Below, one piece after another: positions 1 through 8,595 of a stretch of 64,000 nucleotides of DNA. Within the stretch, counting starts at the first letter, position 1. Every line of letters begins with the position of its first letter. The position numbers were made by a program, and so were the translations under genes. The notes beneath the pieces were generated by a model. That model made no database searches. It was not told the origin of the DNA and worked only from the letters and a program-made list of their open reading frames with translations. The DNA is from Leucobacter sp. wl10 (GTDB lineage Bacteria > Actinomycetota > Actinomycetes > Actinomycetales > Microbacteriaceae): assembly GCF_003569785.1 (NCBI RefSeq), contig NZ_KZ983987.1, positions 331,853 through 395,852 of the forward strand. The letters are read 5' to 3'.

Positions 1-2
1 AC

Positions 3-365
3 GCCGACGCGCAGGCCGAGGTGGAGCGATTCTCGTGGATCCTGCGGGATCTGCTGCCCGGTCTGCGACCGAACCCCGTTCGCATCGAGACGTTCATCGA
101 GAGCTACACCCGCACCATGCACGAGTTCATGGGAGTGCCCGAGGGCCGCACCAACACCGTGGTGCTCGGCGGGTTCTCGGGTCACGGCTTCAAGATGGCC
201 CCCGCGCTCGGCGAGCTCGGCGCGCAGCTGGTGCTCACGGGCGAGACCGCCATCGACCTCGGATTCCTCGCCGACGCTCAGCCGGCGTTCTCGATCACCG
301 ACGTCGAGACCGGTGAGACCACCCACAACGCGGTCGTCGCCTCGCACGACTCGCCGATCCCCTGA
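3..365 (+). CDS. FAD-dependent amine oxidase, C-terminal part (sarcosine / N-methyl-amino-acid oxidase family)
   Basis: Only the last 120 residues are present; the gene begins before the window. The tail carries GFSGHGFKMAPALGE, the FAD-contacting signature near the C-terminus of the monomeric sarcosine oxidase and N-methyltryptophan oxidase family (DAO fold). Family members oxidise N-methylated or secondary amines with oxygen to give aldehyde or oxo-acid plus peroxide, in the cytoplasm. The N-terminal dinucleotide-binding motif and the covalent-flavin cysteine cannot be checked here. It ends 47 nt before a HAD hydrolase on the same strand, so the two may form a small catabolic operon. The exact substrate cannot be told from this fragment. 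Confidence 0.75.
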   Translation, partial: ADAQAEVERFSWILRDLLPGLRPNPVRIETFIESYTRTMHEFMGVPEGRTNTVVLGGFSGHGFKMAPALGELGAQLVLTGETAIDLGFLADAQPAFSITDVETGETTHNAVVASHDSPIP

Positions 366-412
366 TCTCCGACCGCCCACCGCACCTCACGAACCGAAAC
401 AAAGGAAAGAGA

Positions 413-1096
413 ATGAGCAAGAACACCCCGATCGCCACGTTCGACTGCTACCGGACGCTGATCGACTTCGACCTGAACCGCGCGGCGCTGCCGATCGTCG
501 AGGACCGTCTCGACGAGGTCGGCATCGACCACGCCGGCTTCCTCGACAACCTTCGCGTCATGCGCTTCTACGCCGTGGCGCAGGGACCGTACACCAGCTA
601 TCAGGACCTGGTGCGCAAGACGCTCGAGAACGCCATGAAGCTGCACGGCGCCCGCTACGAGGATGCGTTCGGCGACCAGCTCGTGGAGGACGCGAAGAAG
701 TTCCCGGTGTTCCCCGAGGTGCCGCAGGCCCTGCGCGAGCTCAAGGAGAAGGGCGTGCAACTCGCGATCATCACGAACTCGGATCGCGACTTCATCCCCC
801 ACCACATCGAGACCATCGGCGTTGACTTCGACTATGTGCTCACCGCCGAGGACGCGGGCTGGTACAAGCCGAACGACGGCGCCTTCGAGTACCTGTTCGA
901 GACGATCGACCGCGACCGGAGCCTCGTGACGCACGTCGCGCAGGGCTGGGACTACGACATCATCCCCGCGAAGAAGTACGGCGTGCGCCGCATCTGGGTG
1001 AACCGCTACCACCTCACGGGCAGCGACTTCTACCAGCCCTACTTCGAGATCCCGGATCTCACCGAGCTTCCCGCGTTCTGGAACGCGAAGGCCTGA
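413..1096 (+). CDS. HAD-superfamily hydrolase, haloacid dehalogenase type II-like
   Basis: A 227-residue cytoplasmic hydrolase. Motif I is FDCYRTLIDF at residues 10-19, the D-x-Y-x-T form typical of L-2-haloacid dehalogenases rather than D-x-D phosphatases. Motif II is IITNSD near residue 120 and the motif III lysine lies in WYKPN near residue 150. The start ATG is preceded by a good purine-rich ribosome site (AAAGGAAAGAG). It follows an FAD amine oxidase fragment by 47 nt and is closed by a strong hairpin. The family hydrolyses small carboxylates or phosphates; the true substrate, possibly a product of the neighbouring oxidase, is not evident. Confidence 0.8.
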   Translation: MSKNTPIATFDCYRTLIDFDLNRAALPIVEDRLDEVGIDHAGFLDNLRVMRFYAVAQGPYTSYQDLVRKTLENAMKLHGARYEDAFGDQLVEDAKKFPVFPEVPQALRELKEKGVQLAIITNSDRDFIPHHIETIGVDFDYVLTAEDAGWYKPNDGAFEYLFETIDRDRSLVTHVAQGWDYDIIPAKKYGVRRIWVNRYHLTGSDFYQPYFEIPDLTELPAFWNAKA

Positions 1097-1115
1097 GCGG
1101 GTCTTGTCCGGCCTC

Positions 1116-1158
1116 GTCGGCGCGGCGGCGGGCCCCAGCGGTCTGCCGCCGCGCCGAC
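1116..1158. terminator. Long perfect hairpin after the HAD gene
   Basis: GTCGGCGCGGCGGC at 1116-1129 pairs perfectly with GCCGCCGCGCCGAC at 1145-1158 around a 15-nt loop. It lies 20 nt after the HAD stop codon. There is no T-tract, as is common for actinobacterial terminators. It separates the amine oxidase/HAD unit from pnp. Confidence 0.6.
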
Positions 1159-1490
1159 GCTTCGCCGCGCTGCGGAAATGCGCGGACGAAGCGCAATACC
1201 TCTCGGCGGTGATCTGAACGCGCACATCCGAGGCGTTGCGATTCCGCCTAGAACCCGGGCCCCGCATCTTCTCGGAGCGCGAGTGGTAATCTTGGGGGAG
1301 CGGGCGTCTGCCCGCGTCAACGATTGAACCGAGCACGTCGGCCGGCGGGCTGGTCTTCGGTGGTGGATCCCTCTGCCCGCTTCGGCCGCGCAGAGTGGTC
1401 TTCGACTGAACATCAGCACCCGCGGCTGCGGCGAACGTTCGCGGAGCCTCGAGCTGCCCGCCGCGTGCTCACGTATGTGAAGGAGAACCC
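1159..1490 (+). other. Non-coding leader region upstream of pnp
   Basis: I see no convincing gene between the HAD terminator and pnp; rpsO, the usual upstream neighbour of pnp, is absent. A possible -10 (TAATCT, 1287-1292) would give a leader of about 190 nt. The leader holds a hairpin flanked by direct repeats (1351-1404, listed separately) and ends in the pnp ribosome site AAGGAGAA at about 1480-1487. Confidence 0.4.
1351..1404 (+). promoter_or_regulatory. Candidate pnp leader structure: hairpin between direct repeats
   Basis: The sequence TGGTCTTCG occurs at 1351-1359 and again at 1396-1404. Between the copies sits an inverted repeat, CTCTGC (1371-1376) and GCAGAG (1390-1395), around a CUUCGG-containing loop. 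Many bacteria control pnp through cleavage of a 5' stem by RNase III and degradation by PNPase itself; this element is in the right place for such autocontrol. The function is inferred. Confidence 0.4.
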
Positions 1491-3785
1491 GTGGAGGGTC
1501 CTGAGATCAAATTCGCCGAGGCCGTGCTCGACAACGGCAGGTTCGGCAAGCGCACCATCCGCTTCGAGGCCGGCCGCCTCGCGCAGCAGGCGCAGGGCGC
1601 CGTCGCCGCGTACCTCGACGAGGAGACGATGCTCCTCTCGGCCACCAGCGCATCCAAGCAGCCGAAGGACCACTTCGACTTCTTCCCGCTGACCGTCGAC
1701 GTCGAGGAGCGCGCGTACGCCGCGGGCAAGATCCCCGGCTCGTTCTTCCGCCGCGAGGGCCGCCCCTCGACCGAGGCGATCCTCGTCTGCCGCCTCATCG
1801 ACCGCCCGCTGCGCCCGTCGTTCGTCGACGGCCTGCGCAACGAGGTGCAGATCGTCGTCACCGTGCTGTCGATCGCACCGGGCGAGTTCTACGACGCGCT
1901 CGCGATCAACGCCGCCTCGGCGTCGACCCAGATCTCGGGCCTGCCCTTCTCCGGCCCCATCGCCGGCGTGCGCCTCGCGCTCATCGGCGACCAGTGGGTC
2001 GCGTTCCCCAACGAGGCGCAGCTCAAGGAGGCCGTCTTCGACCTGATGGTCGCGGGCCGCGTGATCGCGAAGGCCGACGGCTCCGAGGATGTCGCCATCA
2101 TGATGGTCGAGGCCGAGGCCACCGAGGGGTCGTGGGACCTCATCAGGGCCGGCGCGACCAAGCCCGACGAGGCCGTCGTGGCACAGGGCCTCGAGGCCGC
2201 CAAGCCCTTCCTCACCCAGCTGGTGAAGGCGCAGGAGCAGCTCGCCGCGCAGTCGGCCAAGGAGGTGCAGGAGTACCCCGTGTTCCTGCCCTACTCCGAC
2301 GATGTGTACGCCGCCGTCGAGGCCCTCGCCGAGGGCGAGCTCGCCGGCATCTACCAGATCGCCGACAAGGTCGCGCGTCAGGACGCCGACGACGCGCTGA
2401 AGGCGCGCGTCAAGGAGGCCGTCGCGGCCAGGGTCGCCGCGGGCGAGCTCCCGGCGGAGGCCGAGGGCCAGGTCTCGGGCGCCTACAAGTCGGTCACCAA
2501 GAAGATCGTGCGCGGTCGCATCCTCTCCGAGGGCGCCCGCATCGACGGCCGCGGCCTGCGCGACATCCGCGCGCTCGACGCCGAGGTCCAGGTGATCCCG
2601 CGCGTGCACGGCTCGGCCATCTTCCAGCGCGGCGAGACCCAGATCCTCGGCGTCTCCACGCTGAACATGCTGAAGATGGAGCAGCAGATCGACTCGCTGT
2701 CGCCCACGACCAGCAAGCGCTACATGCACCATTACAACTTCCCGCCCTACTCGACGGGTGAGACCGGCCGCGTCGGCAGCCCGAAGCGCCGCGAGATCGG
2801 CCACGGCTTCCTGGCCGAGCGGGCGCTCGTGCCGGTGCTGCCGAGCCGCGAGGAGTTCCCCTACGCGATCCGCCAGGTCAGCGAGGCGCTGGGCTCGAAC
2901 GGCTCCACCTCGATGGGCTCGGTGTGCGCCTCGACGCTGTCGCTGCTCAACGCCGGCGTGCCGCTGCGCGCACCCGTCGCGGGCATCGCGATGGGGCTCG
3001 TGTCCGACGAGGTCGACGGCGAGACCCGCTATGCGACCCTCACCGACATCCTGGGCGCCGAGGACGCGCTGGGCGACATGGACTTCAAGGTCGCAGGCAC
3101 CTCCGAGTTCGTGACCGCGCTGCAGCTCGACACCAAGCTCGACGGCATTCCCTCCGACGTGCTCGCGGGCGCGCTGTCGCAGGCGAAGGAGGCGCGCACC
3201 ACCATTCTCGACGTGCTGTCGCAGGCGATCGACGCCCCCGATGAGATGGCGCCCACCGCGCCGCGCATCATCAGCGTGCAGATCCCGGTCGACAAGATCG
3301 GCGAGCTGATCGGCCCGAAGGGCAAGACGATCAACGGCATCCAGGACGAGACCGGCGCCGACATCTCGATCGAGGACGACGGCACCGTGCTGATCGGCGC
3401 GACCGACGGTGCTGCGGCCGAGGCCGCCCGCGCGCAGGTCAACGCGATCGCCAACCCGCAGAATCCGGAGGTGGGCGAGCAGTACCTCGGCACCGTGGTG
3501 AAGAACGCCGCCTTCGGCGCCTTCGTCTCGCTGCTGCCCGGCAAGGACGGCCTGCTGCACATCAGCGAGGTGCGCAAGCTCGCCGGCGGCAAGCGCATCG
3601 ACAGCGTCGACGACGTGCTCTCGATCGGCCAGAAGATCCTCGTGAAGATCACCAAGGTCGACGACCGCGGCAAGCTCTCCCTCGAGCCCGTGCTCGACGA
3701 GCAGGCTTCGGCTTCGGAGGAGGCCGCTCCCGCGGCTGAGGCTCCGGCGGTCGATGCTCCGGCCGTCGAGGCCGCTGCCGAGTAG
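1491..3785 (+). CDS. pnp: Polyribonucleotide nucleotidyltransferase (PNPase)
   Basis: A 764-residue cytoplasmic 3'-to-5' phosphorolytic exoribonuclease, full length for the family. It shows two RNase PH cores: the first has [20 protein letters not shown] near residues 80-100, the second has [11 protein letters not shown] and [13 protein letters not shown] near residues 375-480. A KH domain follows ([12 protein letters not shown], about 590-650), then an S1 domain (about 660-730), and an Ala/Pro/Glu-rich tail. The GTG start has AAGGAGAA just upstream. It is normally followed by the M16 peptidase gene; here a DUF222-HNH gene separates them. In actinobacteria PNPase works in mRNA decay and can also make heteropolymeric tails. 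Confidence 0.97.
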   Translation: MEGPEIKFAEAVLDNGRFGKRTIRFEAGRLAQQAQGAVAAYLDEETMLLSATSASKQPKDHFDFFPLTVDVEERAYAAGKIPGSFFRREGRPSTEAILVCRLIDRPLRPSFVDGLRNEVQIVVTVLSIAPGEFYDALAINAASASTQISGLPFSGPIAGVRLALIGDQWVAFPNEAQLKEAVFDLMVAGRVIAKADGSEDVAIMMVEAEATEGSWDLIRAGATKPDEAVVAQGLEAAKPFLTQLVKAQEQLAAQSAKEVQEYPVFLPYSDDVYAAVEALAEGELAGIYQIADKVARQDADDALKARVKEAVAARVAAGELPAEAEGQVSGAYKSVTKKIVRGRILSEGARIDGRGLRDIRALDAEVQVIPRVHGSAIFQRGETQILGVSTLNMLKMEQQIDSLSPTTSKRYMHHYNFPPYSTGETGRVGSPKRREIGHGFLAERALVPVLPSREEFPYAIRQVSEALGSNGSTSMGSVCASTLSLLNAGVPLRAPVAGIAMGLVSDEVDGETRYATLTDILGAEDALGDMDFKVAGTSEFVTALQLDTKLDGIPSDVLAGALSQAKEARTTILDVLSQAIDAPDEMAPTAPRIISVQIPVDKIGELIGPKGKTINGIQDETGADISIEDDGTVLIGATDGAAAEAARAQVNAIANPQNPEVGEQYLGTVVKNAAFGAFVSLLPGKDGLLHISEVRKLAGGKRIDSVDDVLSIGQKILVKITKVDDRGKLSLEPVLDEQASASEEAAPAAEAPAVDAPAVEAAAE

Positions 3786-3793
3786 TCGGTTCC

Positions 3794-3849
3794 GATCCCG
3801 GTTCGGGATCCGCGAGCGCCCGCCCTCCCCGCCGTGGGAGGGCGGGCGC
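3794..3849 (+). terminator. Double hairpin terminator of pnp
   Basis: Two stems follow the pnp stop. The first is GATCCCG/CGGGATC (3794-3800 with 3804-3810). The second is a 14-bp perfect stem at 3816-3829 with 3836-3849, followed by CTTTCG-like sequence (TTT at 3850-3852). This is the best intrinsic terminator in the window. Confidence 0.85.
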
Positions 3850-3878
3850 TTTCGCGTGAGCGGCGGGTGCGCCACGTG

Positions 3879-3998
3879 CACTTCGGTATTTCGGCACTTC
3901 ATCAATTCATCAATTCATCAATTCATCACTTCGTTACTCCGTCACTTCGGCACCTCTTCACTTCGGCACCTCGGCACCTTGGCTCTTCGGCTCTTCGT
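3879..3998. repeat. AT-richer tandem repeat tract (TTCATCAA units and CTTCGGCACCTC-like units)
   Basis: Four 8-bp units run in tandem at 3898-3929: three exact TTCATCAA copies, then TTCATCAC. They are flanked by degenerate copies of CTTCGG, GCACCTC and GGCTCTTC out to 3998. Base composition is strikingly AT-rich against the surrounding GC-rich genome. The tract lies between the pnp terminator and the DUF222-HNH gene and has no credible coding potential. Confidence 0.8.
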
Positions 3999-4075
3999 CC
4001 ACAGGCGGCCGAAACCGGTGAACCTCGTGGAGTTGTCCCTAGGTGTTTGTGCTGATCAGATGGGAAAATAGAGGC

Positions 4076-5629
4076 ATGGAACTCTTCACCGACATCATGG
4101 CCCGGGTCGCGGCGATTCGCGATCTCACGGGCGAGGTGTCGGATGCGGGGCTGCTGCCGGCGGCGGTGGATCGCCTCGATGACGGGGAGGCGGTGGCGCT
4201 GCTGGAGTTGGCGTCCGAGGTGGGGCGGATGGTGGAGCGGTTGCGGACGGCGGCGGCGGGTGTCGTGGCCCGGCGCTCGTCGCGTGAGGCGGGGCACGCG
4301 GGCGTGGCGCAGGCGCGGGGGCATCGCAGTGCGGTGGCGCTGGTGCAGCGGCTCACGGGGAGCAGCCGGGTGGAGGCCGCGCGGCAGGTGCGGGTCGGCG
4401 AGACGCTCTACGACGGCGCTGAGGCCGCCGGGGTGTTCCGCGGCGATGCGGGTGAAGAGAGCGCCGACGGCGATGCGGATCCGAGGGAGGCGGGCGGGAT
4501 CGCCGCAGCCCCGTGGCACGCCCCCTTGGGGTGTGCGCTGCTTGGCGGTGAGATCTCAGAGGCGCAGCACGACGCGATCCTGCGCGGGCTCGGACAGCCG
4601 CCGGAAAGCCGCGTCGCGGCCTTCGATGTGGCCTCGGACGCGGCGGCGAACTCGGCGGCAGCCGAAGCTGCTCGGGAGGCTGCTGAATTCGCTGCAGCGT
4701 GGTCGCTGTCAGCGGAACAGCTCATCGCGGAGGCCGATCGGCGCACGGTCGAAGAACTCGCGAAGGCGGCCCGGTTCGTCCGGGATCAGCTCGATCCCGC
4801 TGGCGCCGAGGAACGGTACCTGGCTCGGTACGAGCAACGCTCGTTCCGGATGTGGACCGACCGCGACGGGGGCGCCCGGGCGAGTCTGGTGTTCGACGAC
4901 CTCTCGGCGGCGTGGTTGCGCTCCGTGCAGGACGCGGCGCTGCGTCCCCGCAGAGGAGGTCCGCGATTCGTGGATCCCGCCGAGCAGGCTCGCGCCCGCG
5001 AACTGGCGTCGGATCCCCGTTCCAACGAGCAGCTCGCGTTCGACCTGTTCATGGATCTCCTGCGAGCGGGCTCCCTCGCCGAAGCGGAGGTCGTGTACGG
5101 GACCCGACAGGCCGCCGTGCGGCTCGTGCGGGTCGTCACCGAAGACGACGGAGGGGCCGCCGCGGCATACACGGAAGACGGGGTGCGCGCCCTGCCGGCC
5201 TGGGTGGCCAGGCAGCGGGCCTGCACCGCCGGCACCCTCGCCGTCACCGTCGACCGCGCGGGGAATCCCCTCGATCTCGGGCGCACCCAGCGCCTGTACA
5301 CGCCGGCGCAGCGGGTGGCCCTCGCGGTCAGAGACGGGGGCTGCCGGTGGAGGGGATGCGACCGGCCCGCCTCTTATTGCGAGGCGCACCACATCGACGA
5401 GTGGGCCGCGGGCGCCGGGAGAACCGATATCGATCGAGGGGTCCTGCTGTGCGCGTTCCACCACATGCAGCTGCACCACGGCGGGTGGCGCATCACCCGT
5501 GATGGTACCGGCGACTTCATCCTCCACGATCCTGGCGGCGGACGGACCGCGCTGCCACCGCGGATCGAGCTCCGATACGCGTGGGCGGGTATCGACCCGC
5601 CGCCGCCCCGCTTCATGCTCGCAGCCTGA
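4076..5629 (+). CDS. DUF222 / HNH endonuclease domain protein
   Basis: A 517-residue protein from the ATG at 4076; an in-frame GTG at 4043 could add 11 residues. The N-terminal two-thirds is an Ala/Arg/Glu-rich helical DUF222 region. The C-terminus holds an HNH nuclease module at about residues 420-475: CRWRGCDRP gives a zinc-type Cys pair, followed by YCEAHHIDEW and LLCAFHHMQLHHGGW with the HH..H residues. Such genes are multicopy in Microbacteriaceae and mycobacteria (13E12-repeat-like proteins) and are suspected to be mobile. This one lies between pnp and the M16 peptidase gene, which are usually adjacent, and just after an AT-rich repeat tract. The target DNA and biological role are unknown. 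Confidence 0.85.
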   Translation: MELFTDIMARVAAIRDLTGEVSDAGLLPAAVDRLDDGEAVALLELASEVGRMVERLRTAAAGVVARRSSREAGHAGVAQARGHRSAVALVQRLTGSSRVEAARQVRVGETLYDGAEAAGVFRGDAGEESADGDADPREAGGIAAAPWHAPLGCALLGGEISEAQHDAILRGLGQPPESRVAAFDVASDAAANSAAAEAAREAAEFAAAWSLSAEQLIAEADRRTVEELAKAARFVRDQLDPAGAEERYLARYEQRSFRMWTDRDGGARASLVFDDLSAAWLRSVQDAALRPRRGGPRFVDPAEQARARELASDPRSNEQLAFDLFMDLLRAGSLAEAEVVYGTRQAAVRLVRVVTEDDGGAAAAYTEDGVRALPAWVARQRACTAGTLAVTVDRAGNPLDLGRTQRLYTPAQRVALAVRDGGCRWRGCDRPASYCEAHHIDEWAAGAGRTDIDRGVLLCAFHHMQLHHGGWRITRDGTGDFILHDPGGGRTALPPRIELRYAWAGIDPPPPRFMLAA

Positions 5630-5676
5630 ATCCCGGGAGCGCTCGCCCAGGGGTGAGCGCACACCCGACTCGGCGG

Positions 5677-5682
5677 TAGGCT
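5677..5682 (+). promoter_or_regulatory. Candidate -10 (TAGGCT) of the M16 peptidase gene
   Basis: TAGGCT ends 7 nt before the ATG at 5689, the spacing expected for a leaderless transcript. No clear ribosome site or -35 is seen. Confidence 0.5.
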
Positions 5683-5688
5683 GATGGG

Positions 5689-7155
5689 ATGCACGAGCCG
5701 ATCCTGCTGCCCCTCGACCAAGCCGAGCTCCGAGCCGACCTGAGCGGCGGTCTTGTCCGCCGCACCGTGCACCCGAGCGGGTTGCGGGTGCTCACGGAGC
5801 GCATGCCCGGCGTGCGCAGCGCGACCGTCGGCTTCTGGGTGGGGGTCGGCTCCCGCGACGAGCAGGCCGAGCGGGGAGACGCGCCGGGAAGCCTCGGCTC
5901 CACGCACTTCCTCGAGCACCTGCTGTTCAAGGGCACGCCCACGCGTGACGCCTACTCGATCGCGACGAGCTTCGACCGCATCGGCGCCGAGCACAACGCG
6001 CTCACCGCGAAGGAGTACACCTGCTACTACGCGAAGCTGCGCGATGTCGACTTCGAGGGCGCGGTGACGGTGCTGGCCGACATGGTCACCAACTCCGTGC
6101 TCGACACGACGGAGTTCGAGAACGAGCGCGGCGTGATCCTCGAGGAGCTCGCGATGGCCGCCGACGACCTCGCCGACGTGGCGAACGAGCGGTTCTTCGA
6201 GGCCGTGCTGGGCGAGCACCACCCCCTCGGCCGGCCCATCGGCGGCAGCCCCGAGACGATTCGCGCGGCGCGGCGCGGCGACGTCGCCGCCCACTACCGC
6301 GAGCGCTACGACCCCTCGACGCTCGTCGTCGCAGCAGCGGGCGCGGTCGATCACGACCGCCTCGTCGAGCAGGTGCTCGCCGCCCTGAACCTCTCCGCCG
6401 AGGAGCGCTGGCACACGGATCGGAGCGCGATCCCGGCCCGGCGGGTGCAGGGGGCCGGGGAGGAGCCGGCCGCGACGATCGGCTCCGTCGCAGCGCCGGC
6501 CCGCGTGCGCGGCGCGACCGACGGGATCCCCTCGCGGGACGCGGGATCCGCGACGAGCCTCGTGGACCCGGCGATCTCCCCGGGAGCGGCGCCCCGGGTC
6601 TGCCTCACCGAGCGCCCCTCGGAGCAGATCAACCTCATGATCGGTACCGAGGGGTTGCGCGCCCACGACCCGCGGCGCTTCGCCTTCGGCATCATGAACT
6701 CGGTGCTGGGCGGCGGCATGTCGAGCCGGCTCTTCCAAGAGATCCGTGAGAAGCGGGGCCTCGCCTACACCGCCTACTCCTTCGGCGCGAGCTACTCCGA
6801 CGGCGGCCTCTTCGGCATGTACGCGGGCGCGGCGCCGGAGAAGGCGGCCGAGGTCGCCGAACTCAGCCGCGTCGAGCTCCAGAGGCTGGCCGAGGGCGGC
6901 ATCACGGAGGAGGAGCGCGAGCGCGCGCTCGGGCAGATCGCCGGATCCTCCGCCCTGGCGCTGGAGGACTCCGACACGCGCATGGGCCGCCTGGCCCGCG
7001 CCGAGCTGGGGAACGGGGAGCTGTACGACCTCGACGCCTCGCTGGAGCGCTTCGAAGCGGTGAGCGCCGAGGAGATTCGCGAGATCGCGGCGCTGCTCGC
7101 CGCCGGCCCGCTCACCGTGGTCGCGGTCGGCGACACGGGTCGCTCGAGCCTGTAG
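5689..7155 (+). CDS. M16 family zinc metallopeptidase (pitrilysin/insulinase type)
   Basis: A 488-residue M16B-type peptidase that follows pnp in most actinobacteria. The inverted zinc motif HFLEH spans residues 73-77, and the distal glutamate lies in ILEEL near residue 152. The second half has the inactive partner domain (GGGMSSRLFQEIREKRGLAY, about 340-360). Between the halves, roughly residues 240-305, there is an unusually long low-complexity linker rich in Ala, Pro, Arg and Gly. The enzyme is cytoplasmic and probably degrades peptides; a mitochondrial-processing-peptidase-like role is sometimes assumed. It is separated from dapB by 56 nt, and each gene has its own -10. Confidence 0.92.
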   Translation: MHEPILLPLDQAELRADLSGGLVRRTVHPSGLRVLTERMPGVRSATVGFWVGVGSRDEQAERGDAPGSLGSTHFLEHLLFKGTPTRDAYSIATSFDRIGAEHNALTAKEYTCYYAKLRDVDFEGAVTVLADMVTNSVLDTTEFENERGVILEELAMAADDLADVANERFFEAVLGEHHPLGRPIGGSPETIRAARRGDVAAHYRERYDPSTLVVAAAGAVDHDRLVEQVLAALNLSAEERWHTDRSAIPARRVQGAGEEPAATIGSVAAPARVRGATDGIPSRDAGSATSLVDPAISPGAAPRVCLTERPSEQINLMIGTEGLRAHDPRRFAFGIMNSVLGGGMSSRLFQEIREKRGLAYTAYSFGASYSDGGLFGMYAGAAPEKAAEVAELSRVELQRLAEGGITEEERERALGQIAGSSALALEDSDTRMGRLARAELGNGELYDLDASLERFEAVSAEEIREIAALLAAGPLTVVAVGDTGRSSL

Positions 7156-7198
7156 CCGACCGTCGGCTGCGGGCGCGGCGCGGGGCCCGCAGCGCGGG

Positions 7199-7204
7199 TA
7201 GGCT
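7199..7204 (+). promoter_or_regulatory. Candidate -10 (TAGGCT) of dapB
   Basis: TAGGCT ends 8 nt before the dapB ATG at 7212, again predicting a leaderless message. Confidence 0.5.
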
Positions 7205-7211
7205 TGGACGC

Positions 7212-7988
7212 ATGTCTGTGAGCGTTGCCGTCTCCGGGGCCACCGGTCGTCTGGGGAGCCTGGTCTGCGAGGTGGTCGATGGCCACCCCGGTTTCGAGCT
7301 GACGGCACGTCTGAACCGCGCCTCGGGCCCCGAGGATGGCGCCGGCGCGCGGATCCTCGTCGATGTCAGCCACCCCGAGGCGTCGCCCGGCATCGTCGAA
7401 CGCGCACTCGACCGCGGCCAGAGGGTGATCGTCGGAACGAGCGGGTGGTCGGCCGAGCGGCTTGCGTCGCTCGGGGAGCGCGTGGCCGCGACCCCCGGTG
7501 CCGGAGTGATCGTGGTTCCGAACTTCTCGCTGGGGTCGGTGCTGGGCACGGCGCTCGCTCGCGCGGCCGCCCCCTACTTCGACGCCATCGAGGTGATCGA
7601 GGCGCATCACCCCCGAAAGGTGGACTCGCCGAGCGGTACCGCTGTGCGCACCGCGGAGGCGATGGCCGAGGCGCGAGGCGGCCGCCCCGTGGAGGCGCCG
7701 TTTGCCGACCAGCCCGCGCGCGGCCAGCTCGTCGCGGGGATCCCGGTGCACAGTCTGCGCCTCGCCGGTGTCGTGGCGAAGCAGGAGGTGCGATTCGGCG
7801 GGGCCGGGGAGGTGCTCACCATCGCGCACGACACGCACTCGAACGACGCGTACCGAGCCGGCATCAGGGCCGCGCTCGACGCGGCCGTGACCGCGGAGGG
7901 GCTCACCGTGGGGCTCGACCGGGTGCTCGGGATCGGCGCGCTCGGGATCGGTGCGCCCGGGAGCAGCGCGCCCGGGGGGCGCCCGTGA
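7212..7988 (+). CDS. dapB: 4-hydroxy-tetrahydrodipicolinate reductase
   Basis: A 258-residue NAD(P)H-dependent reductase of the lysine/diaminopimelate pathway. The Rossmann start VAVSGATGRLG is at residues 5-15 and the catalytic signature EAHHPRKVDSPSGTA at about 130-145, with the HH pair and lysine intact. It has the short form of the N-terminal domain common in actinobacteria. The C-terminus ends in a repetitive GIGALGIGAPG tail that is probably not functional. The stop overlaps the GTG start of the next gene in GTGA, so the two are probably translationally coupled. dapA and dapF are elsewhere in the window. Confidence 0.96.
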   Translation: MSVSVAVSGATGRLGSLVCEVVDGHPGFELTARLNRASGPEDGAGARILVDVSHPEASPGIVERALDRGQRVIVGTSGWSAERLASLGERVAATPGAGVIVVPNFSLGSVLGTALARAAAPYFDAIEVIEAHHPRKVDSPSGTAVRTAEAMAEARGGRPVEAPFADQPARGQLVAGIPVHSLRLAGVVAKQEVRFGGAGEVLTIAHDTHSNDAYRAGIRAALDAAVTAEGLTVGLDRVLGIGALGIGAPGSSAPGGRP

Positions 7989-8461
7989 ACGCGCGCGCGG
8001 GCTCCGTCCTCGGCGTCGCCGTCATGAGCGCGCTGCTCGTGCTCTACTTCGTGTTCGCGGGCGTTCGCGCGTTCGCGCTGCTGATATCGGGCGAGCCGCT
8101 GCCGATCCTCATGGGCGCGGCGATGCTGGTACTGCCGCTGCTCGGCGTCTGGGCGCTCGTGCGCGAGCTGCAGTTCGGGCGCACCGCCACCCGGCTCTCC
8201 GACCGGCTCGCCGCCGAGGGCGTCCTGCCCGAAGAGCCCGTCGCGACGCGCCCCTCCGGCCGCCCGGTGCGCGAGGACGCCGACGCCGCGTTCCCGCGGT
8301 ACCGCGACGAGGTGGAGCGCGATCCGGAATCCTGGCGCGCGTGGATGCGGCTCGGAATCGTGTACGACGCGTGCGGGGATCGAAAGCGGGCTCGCGCTGC
8401 GATTCGACAAGCCATTGCGCGAGAGCGCGATGAAGTTCGTGGTACTTCTGGGCCGATTTAG
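7985..8461 (+). CDS. Small membrane protein with a tetratricopeptide-like tail
   Basis: 158 residues from a GTG that overlaps the dapB stop. Two hydrophobic helices (about residues 8-32 and 40-58) form a hairpin anchor. The rest is charged and contains a TPR-like repeat (WRAWMRLGIVYDACGDRKRARAAIRQA, described here by its W, G-Y and A-x-A positions). A similar protein often follows dapB in this family, so it belongs to the conserved core. It may be a membrane-bound scaffold; no enzymatic motif is seen and the function is unknown. Confidence 0.8.
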   Translation: MNARAGSVLGVAVMSALLVLYFVFAGVRAFALLISGEPLPILMGAAMLVLPLLGVWALVRELQFGRTATRLSDRLAAEGVLPEEPVATRPSGRPVREDADAAFPRYRDEVERDPESWRAWMRLGIVYDACGDRKRARAAIRQAIARERDEVRGTSGPI

Positions 8462-8481
8462 GGAAACCTGGGGTTCGCCCC

Positions 8482-8487
8482 TACAAT
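8482..8487 (+). promoter_or_regulatory. Candidate -10 (TACAAT) of the APC permease gene
   Basis: TACAAT is the best -10 match in the 134-nt gap before the permease and would give a leader of about 100 nt. No good -35 is seen. Confidence 0.4.
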
Positions 8488-8595
8488 CGTCGGCGGAAGC
8501 CAGCGGCTCGGGGCCCGGATGACCTCGCGACGATCCCCGCCGGCGAGCAGGACGCACGAACACGCGGCGGTGCGTGGGAAAGCAGCGGCAACAAC

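Noticed and set aside
1413-3905. Long minus-strand open frame opposite pnp
   Set aside because: Same artefact: low-complexity, no motifs, fully antisense to PNPase.
5637-5660. Terminator after the DUF222-HNH gene
   Set aside because: GCGCTC/GAGCGC with a 10-nt loop is only a weak stem and lies just before the M16 promoter.
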